A stretch of DNA of 64,000 bases, from the NCBI GenBank assembly GCA_000499405.2, contig HG738141.1, forward strand, positions 590,032-654,031, written 5' to 3'. Source of the stretch: Onchocerca volvulus. Its lineage: Eukaryota > Nematoda > Chromadorea > Rhabditida > Onchocercidae. Shown in pieces: positions 40,101 through 53,766 of this stretch (within the stretch, counting starts at the first letter, position 1; each line of letters starts with the position of its first letter). Made by a program: the position numbers and the translations under genes. The notes beneath the pieces were generated by a model. It was given only the letters and a program-made list of their open reading frames with translations, was not told the origin of the DNA and searched no databases.

Positions 40101-42945
40101 GGGAAAAAATAAACAATTAAAGGGATTTTTAAGAAGCAAGAAGTAAAAAGAATTAACTCCTTTTCATCACGGTTTTAAAAAGGAAAAAAGATTATGAAAA
40201 GGACCTGAAATCTAAGATAATAAAAATTGGAAGAAAAGACAAAATATCTCTCCCATTCCCTTTCTTCTCCTTTCTTAATCTATTCCTAAATTTGTAACAA
40301 TGTAAGAAAACAATACTAATTTGCAAAAAAAAAAAAAATACAATTTATGATACACACCACATCTGGCGGTGGAATTTTTCGTACACGAAGAGATATTTGT
40401 TCAGGTAATAAATGTGGATGCCGATAATCATTATTTGGATCAAATCGTTGTGGCACATCATGTTCTCGACTATCGTGAAGATCCCTTTCAGGTTCTCTTC
40501 TGCGGTATTCAACATAACCATTTTTCCTAGAAATTTATAAAAATGAAAAATAAGGCAATTTTTGAATGTATTCTGAAAGTTAACTGCATAAAATCATTAA
40601 CTAACTCTATCGCAGTTGCATATGACATAGCAACGTCAAACTAACCAAATAAATTTTATACTAACTCTCACAATAACATCCAAAGTATCTATAATTTCCG
40701 AATAATATATCTCGAATAATAAAAAAGAGAAACTTCCCAGTTCTTCAATGGGAATTGGGAAGAAATTATTACAATAATAAAAAACTAACGTAGCATCCGA
40801 TTGAGCTATACGAACAACATCCTCAACTTCCCCATCGCTGTCATCTTTGATTTCTCCAGAACTTGATGAACTAAATAGAATCAACCATTGAATTAAAATG
40901 TGACAAAACTAAGTAGTAAAACCGCAAGATGAAAATATATAATGTCGTTTACAGTATGACAATTCGAAGTGAGATTCACATCAAAAATGAATCATTATAC
41001 TAATTCACAGAAGAACAAGTTAACAGTAATCGAAAAGTTTTCTGAATTCCTTCCTTTCCTTCTAGGAATCTCATGACAAAAACTTAATCCCTTGCTCTTC
41101 AATAACCAAAAAAAAAAAATTCTTTTTTCAAACTAAATTTGAAGAAACTGAAAGACAAACTACAAATTAATTGCGCAAAAAATAATAAAACAATGAATTC
41201 CAAATGTAGATTGAAAGTAAAGAGAAGTTTTCATCGATGACACATTTAGACTGAGTTTACAAAGGCGATCACACGCACACACATATACATACACAATACA
41301 CATCTGCACACTTACTTGAATGAAAGAAAATTTGAATGGAAAGAAAAAAGAGATTTAACTGAAATCATGACTTTAAAACCGCATGGGACGATGAGATACA
41401 AAATTGACTATTTCTGAATTATAAAAAGATAAGCTACAATCTAATCTTAGAAATTTCATGTGAAAATAATGGCTATATGATCCGAGTCATTGGAAATTTA
41501 GATGAATAGAATATTTTAACTTTTCACACTTTATTCATACATAGTCACATCCCATACACGGTCATTATATGTACCAAGTGCATATGCTACATCATATGAC
41601 CATGAAAGGAACAATTTTAAATTACACTCAATCTAAAAAATAAGCTATTCGATGCAATTAACTGTTTTTTTAGTTCAAGATCTGGTTTAAGGTCCCTTGT
41701 CAAAGATAACATTTAGTTTCCTCTTATTACATTTTTTAGATCTCTTTCTCTTTTTCATTACGGCAAGAAAATATAAAACTAGTAAATAAGAATGCAAACA
41801 AGGAAATAAAAAGAAGGAGAAAAAGAAGTGAAGGAAACAAAAAGTAAAAATTTCCAAGACTTTCTAGTAAAATCCATTCCGAAAATGATGAAATTTAAAA
41901 ATATTTATCTATGATAAGTACCCGCATGGCGAAGCTGGTGATTTTTCATTCACTGCATTTTTTCGATTATTTGATTCCGTCCCATTGATGTCTGAAAATT
42001 TTTGCTAACATTTAATGGGTAAAGAATAAAACAAGAAAAACTCCATAAATGGATAAATTTTTGAACAGAATTTTAAAGGATTAATAATAACATGCGCGTC
42101 AAAAACGTCACTCGATGTGAAGTATCCTTTAAATTTTAAACCACGAAAGTTCTGAAGCAAAAAAGCAAAAACTGAATCCCCATATAACCACTGGTCAATC
42201 TAAGCTAAGCAGTGATTTTCATCGTTTTTGGTAGTTTGCTTAGGTATATCCATGTTCAGCATGCATGTGACATGCTGTTAACCACCAAATTAGCTCAACA
42301 TATACCAACAGTGCTCAAAATTTTCAATCTTTTTCCAGAAAACACCAAAAAAATTGATTTTCCTTAAAAATTAAAATCACAAATGTTAATTTAATCTAAA
42401 ATATCGAAGCATTTTTAGAAAAATACTAAATCTAATTGAAAATATCAAAAAATTATCATTCGGCCAAAAAGAAAAAAATCCTTTATCACTCAACCAATAT
42501 ATTTTTTCCATGCATATGAAAATGGTTTAAACAAACCAAAATGATTTAAATAAATCCGAACTTGAAAAGGATTAAAAAATGTGAAAGCACTAAGACCTCC
42601 GTTCACGCGGAAAAAGTCTGAAACATCTACAGTAAGACCATATTCTTATCTAAAAAAAAATCAAAATATATTTTAAATTTAGGACTACTTCGTGCACCAA
42701 AAACAGCAATAAGTTGAAATGTATACACATATTTAACTGAATAAAGTGAGAAAATACAGAAAATGTTATTTTTATTAAAAATGACTATGAAAATAAGACA
42801 TTAGATTTTCAAAGTGCAAAGCTAAAAATTTTGGTGTTTTCTGGATGAAAATCAAAAATCTCAAGAAACCAATGCACCTCAATAACCATTTACTGTTTAC
42901 AATCAACGCAAAAACTCTACCGATCGACTCTTCTGTATCGCCCAT
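37159..42945 (-). CDS. Unrecognised proline-rich, coiled-coil, probably nuclear protein
   Basis: Twelve exons were joined in consistent phase: 42921-42945, 41922-41991, 40790-40870, 40358-40526, 39837-39940, 39560-39720, 39181-39229, 38868-39061, 38646-38704, 37897-38405, 37568-37719, 37159-37283; 565 aa. The N-terminal ~110 residues are acidic/Ser-rich then highly charged (GEIKDDSDGEVEDVV; EYRRREPERDLHDSREHD). Residues ~115-200 (PEQISLRVRKIPPPDV, then LHELDREQIRLYNNRRRLLEQ-like helices) are predicted coiled coil. The middle is Pro/Ser-rich (ILPPPDFSVPPPFPG; GIPQQPPQPPMMGMMRA). Near the C-terminus is an Arg-rich patch (VFRDRKIQRAVAG; RDRSRSPRGGPKS), suggesting RNA or chromatin association. 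No enzymatic motif is visible and I do not recognise the family. The start exon is only eight codons long, but its donor and phase fit. No spliced-leader acceptor is apparent, unlike the neighbouring genes. Confidence 0.75.
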
Positions 42946-43160
42946 AATAATCAGCTTACGGTATACGTGGAACACAGACGTGACACATCAAATCCGGAAC
43001 TTTACGCTACGTGAACTTTACGTTACGCCAACCCGAATGATTCCTTTCCAATTGCACCTTCCTTCCTCCCTTTTTATCCGGTTTCACGGCAAACGTGGGA
43101 AATTCCAACTTAATTACCGAACGCAAATCTTCCGTCCAGGACCCGAAACTTTTGGTACAG
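42946..43160 (-). promoter_or_regulatory. GC-richer putative promoter of the proline-rich protein gene
   Basis: Directly upstream of the first codon is a block clearly richer in G+C than the rest of the window. It contains a 16-base direct repeat (GAACTTTACGCTACGT / GAACTTTACGTTACGC at 42997-43012 and 43013-43028), CACGT-type motifs (AGACGTGACAC, GCAAACGTGGG) and a pyrimidine-rich run. No coding frame accounts for it. Confidence 0.45.
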
Positions 43161-43260
43161 TGTAATATTTCTTTTTATTAAGATTCATCACTAAATTATT
43201 TTGATTAATCCTGTTTTCCATGTAAGGAACCAAAAAAGGAAAAATGGAATAGTCTTCAGA

Positions 43261-43430
43261 AATCCGGATTCGAAAATGATTTGTTTTCAGAGGAAATTGA
43301 AAATATTGCAGAAAGTTGATAACTATAGGATCCGGAATCGCATTTTTAAAAATCCGGAATCAAAAATGATTTTTTTCGAGAAAATGAGCAAATACATTAC
43401 TTGCAGTATAAATTGAATCAATTAGTCTTT
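43261..43430. repeat. Imperfect 90-bp duplication
   Basis: AATCCGGATTCGAAAATGAT at 43261 and AATCCGGAATCAAAAATGAT at 43351 begin two blocks that stay similar for about 35 bases, then diverge. Confidence 0.6.
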
Positions 43431-44670
43431 TATTTCGGTGAGGATACGGCACTGAATAACCGGATAAATTTGATAAATTGAATCAGAGAGTTGAAAGAGA
43501 GAAAAAAATATGTTTCAAGTTGTCAACTTTCTGCATTATTTTCAAATTGTTTGTTGATGAAAAAATTTAAATAGTGCATTAGCTTATTTCGACAACCAAT
43601 TTCCTTCTTCTAAAATATCGTTTATTTAGATCACGAAAATTAACGGAAGATTAAAAAGGATTTTATTATTTGATCAATCCGGCAAATTCTCCCAGCAATC
43701 CGTTCATGCGGAATGATTGCATCGATCACAGGTAATAATCATAAATTATTTGCTCATTTTTTGAAATTAGCAAGAAGTAAGATAACACTGTTAAAATTTC
43801 AAATAATTTATGATGTTATCAAATGTTTATCAGTTGATTTTATACTATTTAAAAAAAACTGCGGATAGTAAATTTTGACATCCACACAATGCAATTGCTC
43901 GTTTTAGCATCATAAAGTTTATATAAAAGTTAATTTTCGAGCCATATATGCCTTATTCTATAAAATTGATATTTCAGTTAATTCAGTTGTATGCAAGTTA
44001 AGTAATATATTATACATTGATTCATACAATAAGATAAAATGTTGAAAATTAAAGTTTAAAAAAAAAAATAAAGTAGAATGAGTAGATCAAATTTTAATAA
44101 AAATTTATTTTCAATAAGACTTGATTAGCAGTTTGTAGTAGAAACATTTTAAGGATGAATTCTTATATATTAATTTGATTTATTCGGTAAGAGAAAATGA
44201 AGTAAAAAAAGCTTTTGAAAATATGCATATCTATTTTGTAGATTATTCGATCAATTATAAAATTTTGCAGCAAATTTTCCTTGTGATTACAACACAGAAC
44301 AAATATTTTCCGGCTGAGAAAAAACAGTTTCGAAAATTGAAAATTTTTTAATAGCTATCCTTTCAGGAAATTAATCAGATTAATAACACGGAAAAAAAAG
44401 AAAAAAAAAACACTCCTTTTGATTAATCAAATATTATAAGAATAAATTTTTTTTTCAGTCTTGCTTATTCATTTTATTCTACTTTTTTTTTTTGCTCAAA
44501 TTCTGAGGATTAGTTCCCGTTACATGAATTGTTGCATATTTATGTCCTTTAGCTTATATATCATTGCATTAGCTGAAACATGTTGTGAAAATGGAATTCA
44601 ATCTCCGGCATTTAAATTCATTTTTCTTAATTTACATTGTTGTAATCGTATTTTGCATTTATTAAAGTAT

Positions 44671-44724
44671 TACTATTACTAAAATAAACTACCAGATATA
44701 CTATTACTAAAATGAACTACCAGA
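44671..44724. repeat. 30-bp tandem duplication
   Basis: Two adjacent copies of CTATTACTAAAAT(A/G)AACTACCAGA lie with a period of 30 bases, followed by a poly-T run. Confidence 0.8.
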
Positions 44725-45918
44725 AGTTTTTTTTTTTCTCCAAGTACTGAAAAAAAAAAAAAAAATGAAATAATAAATGTTTGATACCATCATAAAATTG
44801 GTTCGTTTTTGCATTGTTGATTTTATTTGATAAATCATCAAACAAAAAGCAACAATCAAACGACATATTGCACCATCTTTTTTCGAATTTAAAAATCGAA
44901 ATTTATGGAATAGAAAATGGACACAATACTGAATAGATGTTTTGTAATCATCATTTCCACTAACACTACGTGATAATTGAAATTTTTTCATTAAAATTTG
45001 CTTGTTACTAATAAATAAATTGGAAAAATATTTTCAATCATTGATTTCCGGCTAGTACTTAAAAAAAAAGACTTAATAACATTTTCACTTAGTTGCATTC
45101 GAAATTATTTTTTGCATATCTTGTTTTTTTTTAGAGCCTTGAAATTCTGCAGCCTCATTTCCTTAACTTTATCAAATCTCAGAAAATAATTAATTTATCA
45201 TATACTGCAATGCTTCATGTCTTCGGACAAATATTTTTGTCAAATTGTAGTTTTTCATCAGTATATCATTAACATCAAAAGTTGTTAGTTTACTTTTGTT
45301 ATTTTATGGACAAAAATGGAAGTAATAATATGTCGAGATATCAAAAATGTTCGGTGTGACTTAAAGCTAATTTTAAAATCATGCTTTGTTACAGCTAGAG
45401 TAAGAATGGATCGGTATTTTTTATTTATTAACAATTAAAATCCAAAACAAAAATAATAAGGCAACAACAAGTGATAACATTTCAGAAAAAGGATGGATTT
45501 CTGCAGTTCGAAGCAGATTTCGAAAACTAATTTTAAAAAAGAATTTCCAGGTTTCTCTAAACTTTCTTACAAGTTTATTTGATGATAATATAAATGTCTT
45601 CAAACAAACAGCAGCATATTCTCAAGTACGCTACATGATTATCAATAACAACAAGCAAATAACAATGATAGAAACTTCTCACATAAATTTCCATAAAATT
45701 ATCATTTGTTTACAAAAACATGCCATAAGTATCGATCTGTTTGTGGAATGGATGATTTTTGAAGAAAAACAACGATTTTAAGGAACTTATTTGTCGAATA
45801 AAATTCTAAATAGGGAATATCGTAACCATTTCAATATATCAAAATGCTCACTAAACATCTCCGCTATTAAATAATGAAAACTGAAAATTTTAAAAATTTC
45901 AAATGAGATCTCAATTTT

Positions 45919-48900
45919 TTATTTCTGTTCATCCTTTTGTGACAATTGAAAGCCAGCTTGGATTGACGAAATCGAACCTTTTGCCTTCGCTTTTGGCCCC
46001 ATATTCTTACCTTTACTTTGTTGAAAACGTAGCAGCGAATCAATTTTACTTTTCTCCAATGCTTCCGGATGTAACCGGAAAACTATTTCATGCCTGAAAG
46101 TTATATTAAAATATTTTACTTGACTTTTTGGAGATTTCCATTAGCTAGTGAAATGTCAATATTCTGCAAGCGACTTGCAAATAATATTATTACGAATATG
46201 TGATAATAAAACGACATGAAGGAATACATAAGTAGAGCGGAAAATCTAGTCATTCCATATAATTAGTCTTTTACTATGGGGACATCTCGGGTTTTACTTA
46301 ATCCATCTATTTGTAGTGAACTAATCCTTTCCGAAATTGTATTAAGTTTTAGTGAATTACAGGAGTTGCTTATATTTTAGAAAAGATTAAAAATTCTCCA
46401 AAGAAATTTCGTTTACTTTATTTCTTGTTCCAAAATCACTTTTCCGGCACATTCCTCTGTAAAACGATCACTTGTTACGTTATTATTCTTTGCCTGCAAA
46501 TTAAATGTTTAAATTATGCACCAAAAAAATGTAATTAATGAAATAATACTAAGAAATCAAAGCAAGTTTTCCAGAAATCTTTTTCCAATCTTTACGGAAC
46601 AATTACTGTCTGAATTGAATGAAACGAAAAGTTCCAATTTTTCTTTCTTTACTTATGACATTCTAAATTAAAAAGATTCAATGTCTTGTTATCACCAGCA
46701 AAGAACGGTCAATTCTCATGGATTAACGATGCTAAACTCATTTTTCACGATTATATGCAAAATAATTGTTATGAATGATAAATATATTGTACAATATGGA
46801 TAAATATGTTAAGAAAGTCTTGGGAATAATTTGAATTAAACAATAATACATCAAAGCTAATCTTTCCTCAGTGAAAAGAATTTTGGACAACGCTATCTCA
46901 CCCATACAATCTATAGGCGATTTTCAAATTTCTGACATGGAATTAAATTTAAAAAAAAATCAAATGAAATTAAAATACATAACTGACCATAGTTCGGGCT
47001 ATATCCCATAAAAATGATGCTGGAGCATCGGTTTTGATTGCTTTTGGATTGCAATGAGAAATGGAACAACGATAACCTGCATTCATCAATGCTGAACGAA
47101 AGTCAACTGCCTTTGGCACTGATGATTTCACAATATGCATCAATTGATCATATTCATAATACAACGGAATATCTGGTAATTCCTGCAAAATTCAAACATA
47201 TAGCATTGCAAACTGAAAATCATTTAATTATTAATTATTCGATTTATTTTCGATTATGGTAATCAATGCTTTATGTATTAATATTGGATAGGACATTAAA
47301 ATTACATTATGAATTATTAGAAAAATTTCTATTTTCAAATAATCCTACAGTCCACTATGTCCGGTGGAAGAAAAAATTTGGAAGTTTCCAATTGGAATAA
47401 CTAAAATATTACCTACTACTTTCAAAACAGTTCTTTTATTTTGCATTCATATTTCGGCTAAGAAAGAAAACATATCATTAATCATGCTTGTGGAAATATA
47501 AATGCTTATCATTCCGAGAAAAAAATTGGATAGCCATTTAGAATCTTAACAGTCCATTGTTGCTATTTTATATCAAATGTATTCGAAAGATATAATTTTC
47601 AACAAATTAAAAATCATAATTTTTGAATTAATCATTTTTTAAATCACAAATGATATCATTATCATCATTTTCTCGCTAAAACTTTCTGTTATTCAATGTA
47701 GCGCATCTGCTAATGATTAATACAACTACGTCTCCGTCCAGACAAATGATACTTCCTGTCTTATCGTATTATGATTCAAATCAAATCATCCCATTTTAAT
47801 CTTCCAATGAATGAATAACAGTACTTTCCAAACTAATTAATAACTTTTTTTAAAACATTTAAGTTGAAATTTTCAAGGCTAAACAAAGCAATCTGCAATT
47901 TTTTTTCTTTTTATTTTCTTGGAAAACTACGATATTCAATAATCTCAAACTTTTTTGCTATCCGCAAGATTAGCGATACGGTAATACTACTGCTTAGATT
48001 TCATGCATTTTTGAGCGTTCATATAGCGTAAAAAATGTTTGGAATTGAAAAAAAAAAAAAAAAAAATTGAAACAAATGAGATCAAACCTCAGCAATAACA
48101 GTTAGAACTCCAACTGTACGCAAATATGTTTCCGACCGTTTCTCCTTTGGAATTATTTTTAATCTGCAATTTGGAAATCAAAATAATTAAATCAAATCAG
48201 TTTGTACTTGAAATATCCCGAAAAGACATTTCAGCTATTAAATTTCTCTAAAAACAACTTCCAGTCTAGCTCAAATTATCAAATTTCAGTATTGCATACA
48301 TTTGCAATAATAAAATTATTTTTTTTGAATACATAACTTCTCGTATGAGCAACAGATTTATTGAACAACTGTTTAAATGCTTTGTAGCTGGATTGAAATA
48401 TTCAATTGTTTTTTATACTGTAAGTAATTATATTTTCATAATAATTTCAAATTACAACTTGATAAGAGTACGACTTTTCGACAACAATTCTTTATAAAAT
48501 TTAAAAGAAAAAAGTAAAATTTTTCGTAAAAAATTTCACCTTTCTAACAGTTTATTTACAAACTGATGATTATGTATTGGTGCATTATAGATTGGACCAG
48601 CCATATGTACGGATTGTTTACAATGCACGCATTTTCCATCCTTATTCAACAAAGCTACATCAAATGTTTTCGGCGTATATTTCACACTATTTCCGTTTGT
48701 GATTTTTTTCATAAGTGGTTGCAAGTGTAATGTATGGCAACCAGTGCATGCGAATACATGTGATACCTTCCTGAATTGGTTATCATTTTAAAAAAAATCC
48801 AAAAAAAAACTATAACTAATCTCATAGGAAGAATACTGATATTATCCATTTCAGGTAACTTCGTTTCTTATCAGTATAATCTTCATCAGTTCGGTTTTCA

Positions 48901-51900
48901 GCATAATAAGCTTATAGCTTTAGATGTGAATTGCATCAAATATTTCAACAAATCTTAAGAAAATATTAAATCAATTCCAACAAAGGATTTATTAAACATT
49001 CTGATTTTTTACAATTTAAGAAATGCAAAAGATCTAAATGTCATTGGAATTGAAGTTGAAGAAAAAAGACATGATTTTCAAATTCCAAAATTGCAACAAT
49101 AGTATTACTTACATTACACTATCCTTGGCGATAAAAGCACTTGTATGTAATCTAACGAAAACTCGCAAATAATAATCGATGCTTACTGAAAGTAATGGTT
49201 CAATATACCTTCCGTAACAATTTGCATGTGCATCAATAGCTCTCAACAATACACGAATAGCCTGAAAAATCAATCATTCGAAATTCCAATCATTTTTTCT
49301 GAATAACACAGCAAGAAATAGTTAAAAACATGTGTAAACCAAAAAAAAAAAAAAAAAGTCAGACGATAAAAGAAAAGTTTTATATAAATGGTCAGTCCAA
49401 AAACAATTTTCTTTTTGAAATTTGCATTTGTAATTTAGTAGCTAACGATAATACATTAATCGTTGAAATAAGAAATACGAGCAAAAAATCCAACAGGAAA
49501 CGAATAAAAATAATTTCGGGACATTTGTGTTTTCCACAAGGAAAATAAAAATAATTTAAAATTAGATTTTAAACAAACTTATATTCTAGTTTATTTGATC
49601 TACTTACAATAAATTCGTCTTTTTTCCTTTTTTTTTCTTTTTTTTTTTTTTTTTTTTTTTTGAAGAATTAATTTAAAAGTATCGTAACATAATTTTTTTT
49701 TTTTAACTTTTATGAAAAGTAAAAAAAAGAAAACTCAAAAAAATATGTACATACGAATTCGTGACAGCTTTTATGTCGTAAGCCGATGGAACCATATTTA
49801 TTATAGCATGATTCTGGTGTATTACCACATAGCACAGCCATATCCGTACATGTAACCATTAAAATACCTGTAAATAAGAGATTATAATGACCAAAATCCA
49901 TTCTCCATCCTCCTTTAACTTTTTGATAAATTGGTCTATGGCCATAAATTGAAAAACAAATTAGTGGGTTTGTATTTAAAAGTTAGTAAAAAGATGATTA
50001 GTTTATATACTGTTATCATTGATATGCAGTAAAAGTTAGACAAGGTAGCAAATAAACTGCTTAATGATACTTAATTATATTACTTAACTTTTCTTTTAGT
50101 CGTCTTTACCAAAAAATCTTAAAATATTTCTCATTATTCTTACAATAAAACTTAAGAATTACCGACTGAAAATAATGGCATAATGCATATGATATGCAAA
50201 GATGAGTACGATGAACTTCAATTTACTCACATACTAAAGTATATAAACTATGTCCACAAATTAAGCAATATAATGCATAAGTTCGAAACTATTAACATTG
50301 CAGACCACTGAATTTCGTGCGATCTTAATCTCAATCAAATATTCTTTGATCGCTACAACATGATTTAATAAGAAACTATCGATTACGATATCAAAAATAT
50401 ATAATGCAATTGACATTCTTTAGAATTCTTCACTTACTAGTATTCGATGAATACCTAATGATTATACAAGTATATTCTCTCTCATCCAGATTATTAGCAA
50501 CCGAAATGACATTAGAAAAACCTTCATCCGTAACAGCTTGCACTGCAGAACTGAGAAACATTGATGCTGAACCATATGGATCAATATCTATTGCATGAAA
50601 TCGCTTATCAAACGAACGATTAGACATCATTGCATCTCTGAAAGGAATGAATTATTTAATAGTAGCAAGAAAATATTATAAATATAGTTAATCCAAAACT
50701 TCAAATACTTTTTGCAACATTTGTTATATAATGTTCATTATACGTCTGGAAAAAAAGATAAAATCCATAACTCGGTGGAAAAAATTTATATTTCATATAA
50801 AGAGAATATATAATATATAAACGTTTTGCCAAATGAGAACAGAAAACTATTCGAAGTTGTCTTCCCTAATTGTTGACGATAGCATATATTCAAAGGTAAA
50901 AAGAATTATCACACTAATAGAAATCTACTATTTCATTAGTATATAATTGCAGAAGGAAGCTGAGATTAGTTCTATCTTCAATCAGTTAAATCCCAATAGC
51001 GGAGAATCAGTCTGTTAGCATGAACTGATTTTTGCAGTTTATATTGGATTCGAAAAGAGCAATTCATTCAAATATTATTAATCATAACACTTACATTGCA
51101 TCGCCGCATCTTGATTCCACAAGATTCTGAACCCCATTCATTTCAATATTTTTATTTATTAAACTCACAGCTTGTTCCGAAAAATCATTTGCAATTATTT
51201 TAGCTACAAATGGGACCTGTAAAGTAAAATTTTTAACGATTCACTGAGTAATTATTCGGACGATTATAACTGGTACGCACTTATCGATTTTACTATCAAA
51301 AATCATAAATAAAATTTTGTTATTTAAAGGATTTGAAAATGCAAAATACAGTTATATCTGAATAAAATACAATTCCTCACCTCTTTAGCAAAACGAATAG
51401 ATCTTAAACCACTTGCGGATAACGCATCCAAGATACGTATTTCAGAATCCTACAATAACAACCTCTCGTCATTATACTTTCTAAAAGGAAATCTTTTGGA
51501 AATAAATCGTTAATTTAGAAATCATGTAAATTAATTCAAAATTCAGTATTATAATCTTACTCAACCACAATCTTTTCATTAAATTTTAAATTTTAACCCA
51601 CATCACGGACTCCAAGTTTTCGTGATCGTTTTGCCGGTGGTTCTGCATCGCCATTTTGTCCATTAAATTTCTTTTCTTCCAATTTCTTTCTCCGATCTTC
51701 CACGAATTGCTGCAGTACTAAAATTCTGAAAATATATTTATTAAATTAACAAAAATTACAGGTAAAACGACAATGTGTTAATTAACCACTGGCGGACTGA
51801 ACTGCCTTAATGGTTGGTGCCACAATTTGCTACATAGAGTTATTCATACTTTCATATTCAATAAAAAAAAAAAAAAAAAACTAGAACTAAAACAAAAACA

Positions 51901-52083
51901 AAATGCAACTTACGTTAAATCACGATTGAATTGTTGTGCCGGATTATAAAATGCTGCGGCCGGACAGGAAATATCGAGCTTTGCCGTACCTTCGACAATA
52001 AAATTAGACTTATTTTTATCATTATCATCGACCGGAGTCATCTGTTCTACAATCACTTGATTTTCTTGCCTTACATCAACCAT
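45919..52083 (-). CDS. TRMT1: tRNA (guanine-26-N2)-dimethyltransferase (TRM1/TRMT1)
   Basis: The enzyme uses two S-adenosylmethionines to dimethylate G26 at the hinge of tRNAs, in the nucleus and, in many organisms, mitochondria. Twelve exons agree in phase: 51914-52083, 51602-51725, 51381-51449, 51095-51216, 50522-50637, 49755-49867, 49113-49261, 48540-48770, 48088-48163, 46988-47182, 46417-46493, 45919-46093; 538 aa, close to the family's usual length. Motifs in order: the SAM-binding [18 protein letters not shown]; the active-site region [32 protein letters not shown]; the family signature [18 protein letters not shown]; a zinc site of two CxxC pairs (CTGC, CVHC); and the C-terminal [10 protein letters not shown] and [13 protein letters not shown]. 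The tail is Lys-rich ([14 protein letters not shown]) and lacks the CCCH finger of the human enzyme. The N-terminus is not an obvious mitochondrial presequence. A TTTCAG acceptor lies about 37 bases before the ATG. Confidence 0.96.
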
Positions 52084-52119
52084 TACTGATCAATAGTTTA
52101 TAACCGCTGCTTGCAGTTC

Positions 52120-52127
52120 CTGAAATT
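52120..52127 (-). promoter_or_regulatory. Probable spliced-leader acceptor for TRMT1
   Basis: AATTTCAG on the minus strand is followed by 36 bases of leader and the ATG at 52083. This matches the nematode trans-splice consensus. Confidence 0.5.
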
Positions 52128-52396
52128 ATGTTTTCTTCTTTTCAATTATTTGAAACATTGAAACTAATTATTGCTATCTAATGCTTAAATTACAAGAACA
52201 TAAATTAAATTATTACAAAAAATCTACAATGTGTGTAACTTTAGTCATGATTTTTTTTTTTTTTTAAATTCTCTTTTCACTTAAATAAAAAATATTTCTC
52301 TCGCAAAATATAATTAAAATTAAGCTTAGCTTGAACTTTTATATGAATTTTCTATCCTAATTGTTGTATTTTATACGTCCAAAATATAATACTAAT

Positions 52397-52429
52397 ATAT
52401 TTTAGGCATATAAAATATGCCTAAAATAT
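52397..52429. repeat. Perfect 15-bp inverted repeat with 3-base loop
   Basis: ATATTTTAGGCATAT (52397-52411) is followed by AAA and its exact reverse complement (52415-52429). It lies in the leader-side flank of TRMT1, about 310 bases upstream of the ATG. Confidence 0.9.
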
Positions 52430-53766
52430 CCTGAAAATTCCGGTATTTTGAAAACCAATCCATTTATTATCATTTACATATAATCTAATTTCAAAAATAT
52501 TTTTCCCGTCCTGAAAGCACTAATATTATCGTTAAACTGAAAAATTCTCATAACATTATGAATACCAGTTCTATTCATATTATCATTTTTACATATTCAA
52601 ACTATTCGGTTAAACAAAATATGCAAAAAATATTGTCTAATGAATACAGATAAAACTATGAAATTTCTTGACCTCATCGGAAATTTTTATTTATAGAAAA
52701 TATTGACATATGATGAGGACATGGATTAATTTAATCATATGCAAGATAAAAATTAAAACTGACCAATAATAAATGTCCTATAAAATGAATTTTTGAAAAA
52801 AGTCTAAATCTCTATTTAATGAATTTCATTCAGACAAATTGAAAGATAGTCATAATGCGATAAATAATTAATTTTATTATTTATTTCTCCATCTTAGTTT
52901 AGAAAAGTTAAGGACATAATATACCCTGAAACTTATACCATGGCAAGCTAAAAAATTAAGAAGAACAAGGTGTTTTGCAAAGGAAACACGACCGAGATTA
53001 GTCATATTCTTATCAATTAGTTACTGATAGATTCATAACAGGTTTGAATTTTTATCTTGAAAACAATAAAAATTATTTTCATCAAATTTATCATAAGGCA
53101 ACGAATATTCATCACCAATATTTGTAAATGTCACATTTCGGCAGTATTAATATGTACAAGAATTAAAATACATATATACATATTTATATATCTCTATATT
53201 TGTTTATCTACTTATAGATTTCTCTATCTTAAATCTTCCAGTAAAAAAAGAAAAAAAAAGAGGAAATCTAGAAGAAATACTAAAACATTTATGATCGAAA
53301 AAATGTGGATGATTTAATTACAAATATTACATGCTGAAGTTATTTAAAACAAATATACAGTGCCTTCATAATTTCAAAGCTTCACAACGTTTCTTTTCTA
53401 TAACAACTCAATTTTTGATTATCCAATCAAATTAAAGCCGTTTAATGACTATGTATAGATTATGGTTTATGACGATGTATAGATTCATTGTGAGATTCTT
53501 CCAGAAATCAGTGTTTTTTCTAACAAGACGTTATCAGTAACAACCATCAATTATGTGAAAATGCTCTTGAATTTGATGAAATCGGATAGCTATTTTAAAA
53601 GACAGTTAATAAGAACTTTCAAGTATTTTTCAACATTCATTAGTGTAAAAGAAAGGATAACTCAGATGAACATGAAATTGCAGAAAAAAAAATCTAACAT
53701 CTCTCAATTTTCAAGGATATCTTTGAATTCAACAATTATTTGTATCAAGATCCTGATAGTATCTGA

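Larger units (their letters stand above)
43161..45918. other. Intergenic stretch, no supported gene
   Basis: This lies between the proline-rich protein gene's promoter and the TRMT1 stop codon. It contains an imperfect 90-base duplication (from 43261) and a 30-base duplication near 44671-44724. Plus-strand frames at 44461-44682 are hydrophobic AT noise. Nothing else is supported. Confidence 0.6.
52084..53766. other. Intergenic stretch between TRMT1 and the zinc-ribbon paralogue
   Basis: It holds the TRMT1 leader with its TTTCAG acceptor and a near-perfect palindrome at 52397-52429. The remaining frames (for example 53057-53317 and 53555-53782 on the plus strand) show no coding character. Confidence 0.6.

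Noticed and set aside
44461..44682. 73-codon hydrophobic plus-strand ORF following a TTTTTCAG
   Set aside because: No downstream exon or motif; composition fits AT-rich noise.
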